Below the pieces are notes generated by a model. That model was not told the origin of the DNA. It made no database searches and worked only from the letters and a program-made list of their open reading frames with translations. Positions 60,837 through 64,000 of a stretch of DNA of 64,000 nt are shown in pieces (the stretch's first letter is position 1; each line of letters starts with the position of its first letter). Both the position numbers and the translations under genes were made by a program. Source of the stretch: VGBV01 sp963780395 (lineage in GTDB: Bacteria; Actinomycetota; Thermoleophilia; Solirubrobacterales; 70-9); assembly GCA_963780395.1 (NCBI GenBank), contig CAWABY010000014.1, positions 1 to 64,000 of the forward strand, given 5' to 3'.

Positions 60837-61281
60837 CCGCTCGCTCCAGGCCGCGCAGCGCCTCGGCGAGGGTACGGCCCGTCGCCCGTCGCATCATGAA
60901 CCCGCCCAGCCGAGAGAGCCCGCGCAGACGCTGGCGGCTTTCGAGCGTCACCTCGGTGCCCACGCCCTCGGGCTCCAGGCGGATCTCGGTCGTGGCGCTG
61001 GCCAGGAAGCCCTCGAACGGGGTCCCCTCCAGCAGCTGCTCGTAGGCGTAGCGCTTGGCGGTGGCCGCGCCGACGCAGCGGTAGTCGGCCCGAATCGCGC
61101 GGCCGTCCTTGGTCTCCAGCACCTGAGTCCACTTGCGGCCCTGCTCCCTGCCGCCCTCGCTGACGTTCTCGACTCGCTGGGTGCGCGGCCACCAGCGCGG
61201 CAGGTGATAGGGGTCCGAGACGACGTGCCAGATCTTCCCGGGCGGCGCCTCCAGGCGGCGCCTGCGGGTCACGTTCGGCAA
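60826..61281 (-). CDS. SRPBCC family protein
   Basis: A 151-residue START-like domain: RRRRLEAPPGKIWHVVSDPYHLPRWWPRTQRVENV, then EPEGVGTEVTLESRQRLRG, ending with a C-terminal helix. It probably binds a lipid or aromatic ligand. TTG 61281 or GTG 61272 is the start; both lack a good ribosome site. The end overlaps the start of the FAD-linked oxidase by 11 bases, so the two are likely co-transcribed. Confidence 0.75.
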   Translation of the reverse strand: MPNVTRRRRLEAPPGKIWHVVSDPYHLPRWWPRTQRVENVSEGGREQGRKWTQVLETKDGRAIRADYRCVGAATAKRYAYEQLLEGTPFEGFLASATTEIRLEPEGVGTEVTLESRQRLRGLSRLGGFMMRRATGRTLAEALRGLERAVAD

Positions 61282-61296
61282 CTCACTGCCCCGTGC

Positions 61297-62040
61297 TCAC
61301 TCCCCGGTCAGCTTGCGCAGGTCGCGCACCAGCAGCAGGTGGGTGAGGTTGCTGCAGGTCGAGGCCAGGGCCTCGAGATTCTCGATCGCCTCCTTGCGGC
61401 GACTGTGGTTGCTCGAGCGAAGCGCCGGTCCCACCACCTGCTCCAGCAGGGTCGCCTCGCGGTCAGCTGACGTACGGAGCACCCGCAGGTTGCGGCCGGC
61501 GACTCCGAAGCGGAACAGCTCGCCGCAGGCCTTGACGATCTCGCGGTCGGTCTCGTCGTAGACCCGCTGGCCCTCGATCTGCGCAGGCTGCACGATCCGC
61601 CACTCCTCCAGCTCCCTGATCAGGTCCGGCGCGACCCCGGTCTGGTCGACCAGCTCCTCGAGGCCGAGCCGAGCGCCGCTGCTCCCGTCAACGCTGCTGG
61701 CGCGCCGCACCGATGCCGAGCCGCTGCCGCGGGGGTCCTTGCGCTCGCCGCCGGTGGCCAGCTCCTGGCGGATCACCCGCAGCGGCAGGAACTCGTCGCG
61801 CTGCATGCGCAGGATCTCGCGCAGGCGCTCGACGTCGGCCTGGCTGTAGAGGCGGTAGCCGCCGGGCGTGCGCCGCGGCGACAGCAGCTTCTGGTCCTCG
61901 AGATAGCGGATCTTGGAGATCGAGATGTCGTCGAACTCGCGGCCGAGGATCTTGGCGACCGCGCCGATCGTCAGCGCCTTCCTCGTCGAGGAGTCGCCCC
62001 CAGCGTTGGTCTGTCGATCAGCACGGGTTGAGGCTTCCAT
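61297..62040 (-). CDS. MerR-family regulator, FtsR-like
   Basis: A 247-residue protein. The N-terminal winged helix is of the MerR type: LTIGAVAKILGREFDDISISKIRYLEDQKLLSPRRTPGGYRLYSQADVERLREIL (conserved R-x3-E and GYR). The C-terminal half contains a second winged-helix-like stretch, as in the mycobacterial Rv1828 (FtsR) group. Its gene is 14 bases from the FHA protein gene upstream, as garA and Rv1828 are in mycobacteria. Target operator unknown; in corynebacteria FtsR controls ftsZ. Confidence 0.85.
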   Translation of the reverse strand: MEASTRADRQTNAGGDSSTRKALTIGAVAKILGREFDDISISKIRYLEDQKLLSPRRTPGGYRLYSQADVERLREILRMQRDEFLPLRVIRQELATGGERKDPRGSGSASVRRASSVDGSSGARLGLEELVDQTGVAPDLIRELEEWRIVQPAQIEGQRVYDETDREIVKACGELFRFGVAGRNLRVLRTSADREATLLEQVVGPALRSSNHSRRKEAIENLEALASTCSNLTHLLLVRDLRKLTGE

Positions 62041-62054
62041 TCCGGGTCAGCCCT

Positions 62055-62525
62055 TCATTTCTCCAGGTAACTGAGCTTGTACTTGCCGATCTGGATCTCG
62101 TCGCCGTCGGCGAGCGAATGGGACTCGATGCGCCGGCGGTTGACGTAGGTGCCGTTGAGCGAGCCCAGGTCGTCGATGTAGAGCCCGTCGCGGCGGCGCA
62201 CCACCAGCGCGTGGTTGCGCGAGACCGTGACGTCGTCGAGGAAGACGCCGGCGTCGGGCGTGCGTCCGATCGAGACCTTGTCGTCGTCCAGCGTGAAGCT
62301 CTCGCCGGCGCGCCCGCCGCCGGCGCGGATCACGAGGGCCGCGCCCGCCTTGTCGACCATCTCGTCGATGTCGACCTGGTGCATCTCGCCGGACTCGTCG
62401 ACCGTGTAGGTCATCGTCGTCGGCTCGTCCGCCCCGTCGGGACGGGAGAGGTAGGCGCCGCACTTCTGGCAGTAGTTGGCGCCCTCGGCGTTGACGAAGC
62501 CGCACTCGGGGCAGTGGATCGCCAC
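62055..62525 (-). CDS. Zinc-ribbon FHA domain protein (GarA-like)
   Basis: A 156-residue protein. N-terminal zinc ribbon with Cys5, Cys8, Cys19 and Cys22; a flexible segment with Thr36-Thr37 (EPTTMTY), resembling the kinase-target ETT motif of GarA; then an FHA domain with GR (87-88), SRNH (102-105) and GSLNGTYVN (121-129) that binds phosphothreonine. GarA of mycobacteria, phosphorylated by PknB/PknG, controls alpha-ketoglutarate metabolism. By analogy this protein may be a Ser/Thr-kinase switch; the kinase is not encoded here. It is co-oriented with the FtsR-like MerR. Confidence 0.88.
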   Translation of the reverse strand: MAIHCPECGFVNAEGANYCQKCGAYLSRPDGADEPTTMTYTVDESGEMHQVDIDEMVDKAGAALVIRAGGGRAGESFTLDDDKVSIGRTPDAGVFLDDVTVSRNHALVVRRRDGLYIDDLGSLNGTYVNRRRIESHSLADGDEIQIGKYKLSYLEK

Positions 62526-62533
62526 AGGTGTCC

Positions 62534-62800
62534 CTAGTTGGGCGGCTTGGTCGGAGACTCGTGTTTGCCGGCGAGGATCTCGCTGAGCCGCTTCACGTCA
62601 TCGCCCTTGATCAGGGAATCGCCGTCGGGCGTGTGGTCGCGAAGCCTGTTGACCAGCTCGGCGCGAAGGATGTCGATCTGGCCGTGCAGGATGCGCCTGC
62701 GGTAGGAGACCTCCTGCTCCTCCGTGGTCAGCTTGTCGATCAGCTCCTTCAGCTCCTCATCGCTCATCGAGCCGATGTTCGGTGTGGTTTCCTCCTCCAC
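62534..62800 (-). CDS. RsiG-like small protein, candidate c-di-GMP-binding anti-sigma
   Basis: An 88-residue helical protein with a strong GGAGG ribosome site before its GTG start. It contains one copy of a motif like that of RsiG, E-x3-S-x2-R-x3-Q-x3-D: here Glu28, Ser32, Arg35, His39 (in place of Gln) and Asp43, in EEQEVSYRRRILHGQID. In Streptomyces, RsiG with c-di-GMP holds sigma WhiG. Single-motif homologues act as dimers in other deep actinobacteria such as Rubrobacter. No sigma gene is nearby. It lies 8 bases upstream of the FHA gene. Confidence 0.65.
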   Translation of the reverse strand: MEEETTPNIGSMSDEELKELIDKLTTEEQEVSYRRRILHGQIDILRAELVNRLRDHTPDGDSLIKGDDVKRLSEILAGKHESPTKPPN

Positions 62801-62912
62801 AGGCCCCTCCTCTCTCGTTTCTCGTTTCGTCTGGTCGCTCGTGCGCCGGTTGTGCCCGTCGTGCCCGTCGTGTGCGTCGGGCGCCGATTATAGGTCGCCT
62901 GGCCAGTCTGTC

Positions 62913-63536
62913 TCAACCCGGGGTTGAAGGTTCTGTTGCAGCCAGCCCGCGCAGCCCGGCGCGCGCGTAGGCGATCGTGGCCAGCACCGAGAGCGCGACG
63001 CCGGCGATCAGCATCACGTTCCAGACCACGCTCTCCACCACCATCGCCCAGAAGATCGCGCCCATGATCGGGAACACCGCGATGCGCCCGTACCAGTTGA
63101 TCTCCAGGTCCTGGCCGCGGCGCACCGCGAACTGGGCCAGCAGCAGGGTGACGAGCTCGCGAACCGCGAGCACGGCCAGGGCCCAGCGCGGCAGCAGCTC
63201 GAAATGCCAGCAGACGGCGGCTCCCGAGAGGATCGTGAGCCGATCGACGACCGGGTCCAGCAGCGCCCCCATGCGGCTGTACTGCCCCGTGACCCGGGCC
63301 AGGAAGCCGTCGAGGTAGTCGCCGGCGGCGATCAGCCAGAACAGCCCCCACGCCCAGGGGTCGTGGCCGTCGCTCGAGTTGAAGGCCAGGTAGAGGAAGA
63401 CGGGGATTCCGGCCAGGCGCAGGTAGCCGACCAGGTTGGGGATCGTCCAGGGCCGCAACGGCTGGCCCTTCTGCGTCTCACGAGGTGGCGGCCCCGAGCG
63501 ATCGAGTCCGAAGCGGCGACGGAAGCTGGTCGCCAT
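62913..63536 (-). CDS. pgsA: CDP-alcohol phosphatidyltransferase PgsA-like
   Basis: A 207-residue membrane enzyme with the CDP-alcohol transferase signature D-G-x2-A-R-x8-G-x3-D-x3-D, here in DYLDGFLARVTGQYSRMGALLDPVVD (near residues 72-97), and about five or six helices. It probably makes phosphatidylglycerophosphate from CDP-diacylglycerol and glycerol 3-phosphate; PI-phosphate synthase is an alternative. A 24-residue N-terminal cytoplasmic stretch precedes the first helix. The start ATG 63536 is divergent from proS with 24 bases between them. Confidence 0.85.
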   Translation of the reverse strand: MATSFRRRFGLDRSGPPPRETQKGQPLRPWTIPNLVGYLRLAGIPVFLYLAFNSSDGHDPWAWGLFWLIAAGDYLDGFLARVTGQYSRMGALLDPVVDRLTILSGAAVCWHFELLPRWALAVLAVRELVTLLLAQFAVRRGQDLEINWYGRIAVFPIMGAIFWAMVVESVVWNVMLIAGVALSVLATIAYARAGLRGLAATEPSTPG

Positions 63537-63560
63537 CAGATGCGAAAGGATGCGTCGTCC

Positions 63561-64000
63561 ATGGCACAGGGAAAGAAAGCAGGGATCAGCCCCACGCGCG
63601 AGGAGGACTTCCCGCAGTGGTTCCAGAGCGTCGTGCGCGACGCCGAGGTCGCCGAGCTCGACCACGTGCGCGGCTGCATGGTGATCAGGCCCTGGGGCTA
63701 CGGCATCTGGGAGCTGATGCAGCGGGCGATGGACGACGCGATCAAGGCAACGGGGGCCGACAACGCCTACTTCCCGGTCTTCATCCCGCTCAACTACTTC
63801 GAGGACGAGGCCAAGCACGTCGAGGGGTTCGCCAAGGAGATGGCGGTCGTCACCCACCACCGGCTCGAGAAGGATCCGAGGAGCGGCGAGCTGACGCCGG
63901 CGGCCGAGCTCTCGGAGCCGCTTGTGGTCCGACCCACATCGGAGACGATCATCGGCCGCTCCTTCGCCAAGTGGATCAACTCCTACCGCGACCTGCCGCT
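63561..64000 (+). CDS. proS: Prolyl-tRNA synthetase (archaeal/eukaryote-like), partial
   Basis: The first about 146 residues of a ProRS of the shorter, class-IIa archaeal/eukaryotic type, cut off by the window end. Visible: EDFPQWFQSVVRDAEVAE near the start, RPWGYGIWELMQRAMDDAI (motif 1 region) and PTSETIIGRSFAKWINSYRDLP (motif 2 region). It charges tRNA-Pro. It starts at ATG 63561 with an AAAGGA site upstream. This bacterial occurrence of the archaeal-type enzyme is common in Actinobacteria relatives and Thermus. The 3' end and anticodon-binding domain lie outside the window. Confidence 0.93.
   Translation, partial: MAQGKKAGISPTREEDFPQWFQSVVRDAEVAELDHVRGCMVIRPWGYGIWELMQRAMDDAIKATGADNAYFPVFIPLNYFEDEAKHVEGFAKEMAVVTHHRLEKDPRSGELTPAAELSEPLVVRPTSETIIGRSFAKWINSYRDLP

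Overview
The window is very GC-rich, densely packed bacterial chromosome. It looks like an actinobacterium of the deep-branching class Thermoleophilia (Solirubrobacterales-like). Supporting signs are the MurT/GatD lipid II amidation pair, a FHA protein beside a MerR-type (FtsR-like) regulator as in mycobacterial garA-Rv1828, a single-motif RsiG-like small protein, c-di-AMP (ydaO-type) riboswitches before wall hydrolases, a WS/DGAT acyltransferase and a mycobacterial-type desaturase with its reductase. This taxonomic call is an inference from gene content. I saw no rRNA, tRNA, CRISPR array, IS element or prophage.

Layout. 1-5 kb: OmpR-type two-component system and FtsK translocase. 5-12.3 kb: the conserved cinA/thpR/recA/recX neighbourhood, split by an epoxide hydrolase, an MFS transporter and a YihY membrane protein. 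12.3-22.7 kb: cupredoxin, miaB, miaA, a DapF-like epimerase lacking both catalytic cysteines, an LL-DAP-aminotransferase-like enzyme, RidA, hflX and dut. 22.6-29.2 kb (minus strand): an ArsR/SRPBCC/VOC operon with its own leaderless promoter, and upstream of it a tightly overlapped cell-envelope operon (methyltransferase, lipid kinase, murT, methyltransferase, gatD, lemA). 29-34 kb: peptidyl-prolyl isomerase lipoprotein, peroxiredoxin, hydrolase, DUF72, DUF3052 and a SpoIIE-type phosphatase. 34-39.5 kb: CsaA, and an operon for a luciferase-like oxidoreductase, hemerythrin, cyanase and a DUF389 protein, divergent from an HxlR-type regulator. 39.6-45.2 kb: riboswitch-controlled M23 peptidase, hydrolase, desaturase (in frame with DUF4396), its ferredoxin reductase and a divergent MerR regulator. 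45-55 kb: CcdA, flavin monooxygenase, DinB, riboswitch-controlled RlpA-like protein, WS/DGAT, deacetylase, K+ channel and an RTX-like secreted protein. 55-64 kb: NAD synthetase, thioesterase, an HTH/membrane/RskA-like protein, an AGPS-like FAD oxidase, then SRPBCC, MerR, FHA, RsiG-like, pgsA and the start of proS.

Themes. Cell-envelope control is prominent: two c-di-AMP riboswitches, lipid II amidation, LemA, FtsK, pgsA, and a probable c-di-GMP-sensing anti-sigma protein beside a kinase-target-like FHA protein. Lipid metabolism recurs (desaturase system, WS/DGAT, AGPS-like enzyme, lipid kinase). Genes are packed with 1- or 4-base overlaps, and several convergent pairs share a four-base stop overlap.

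Caution on sequence quality. About thirteen apparent single-base insertions break ten otherwise normal genes (miaA, VOC protein, LLM oxidoreductase, HxlR, DsbA-like, alpha/beta hydrolase, desaturase, ccdA, FAD oxidase). They lack stop codons or a shared slippery motif, so most are probably sequencing or assembly errors; the affected genes are annotated over their full reconstructed extent.
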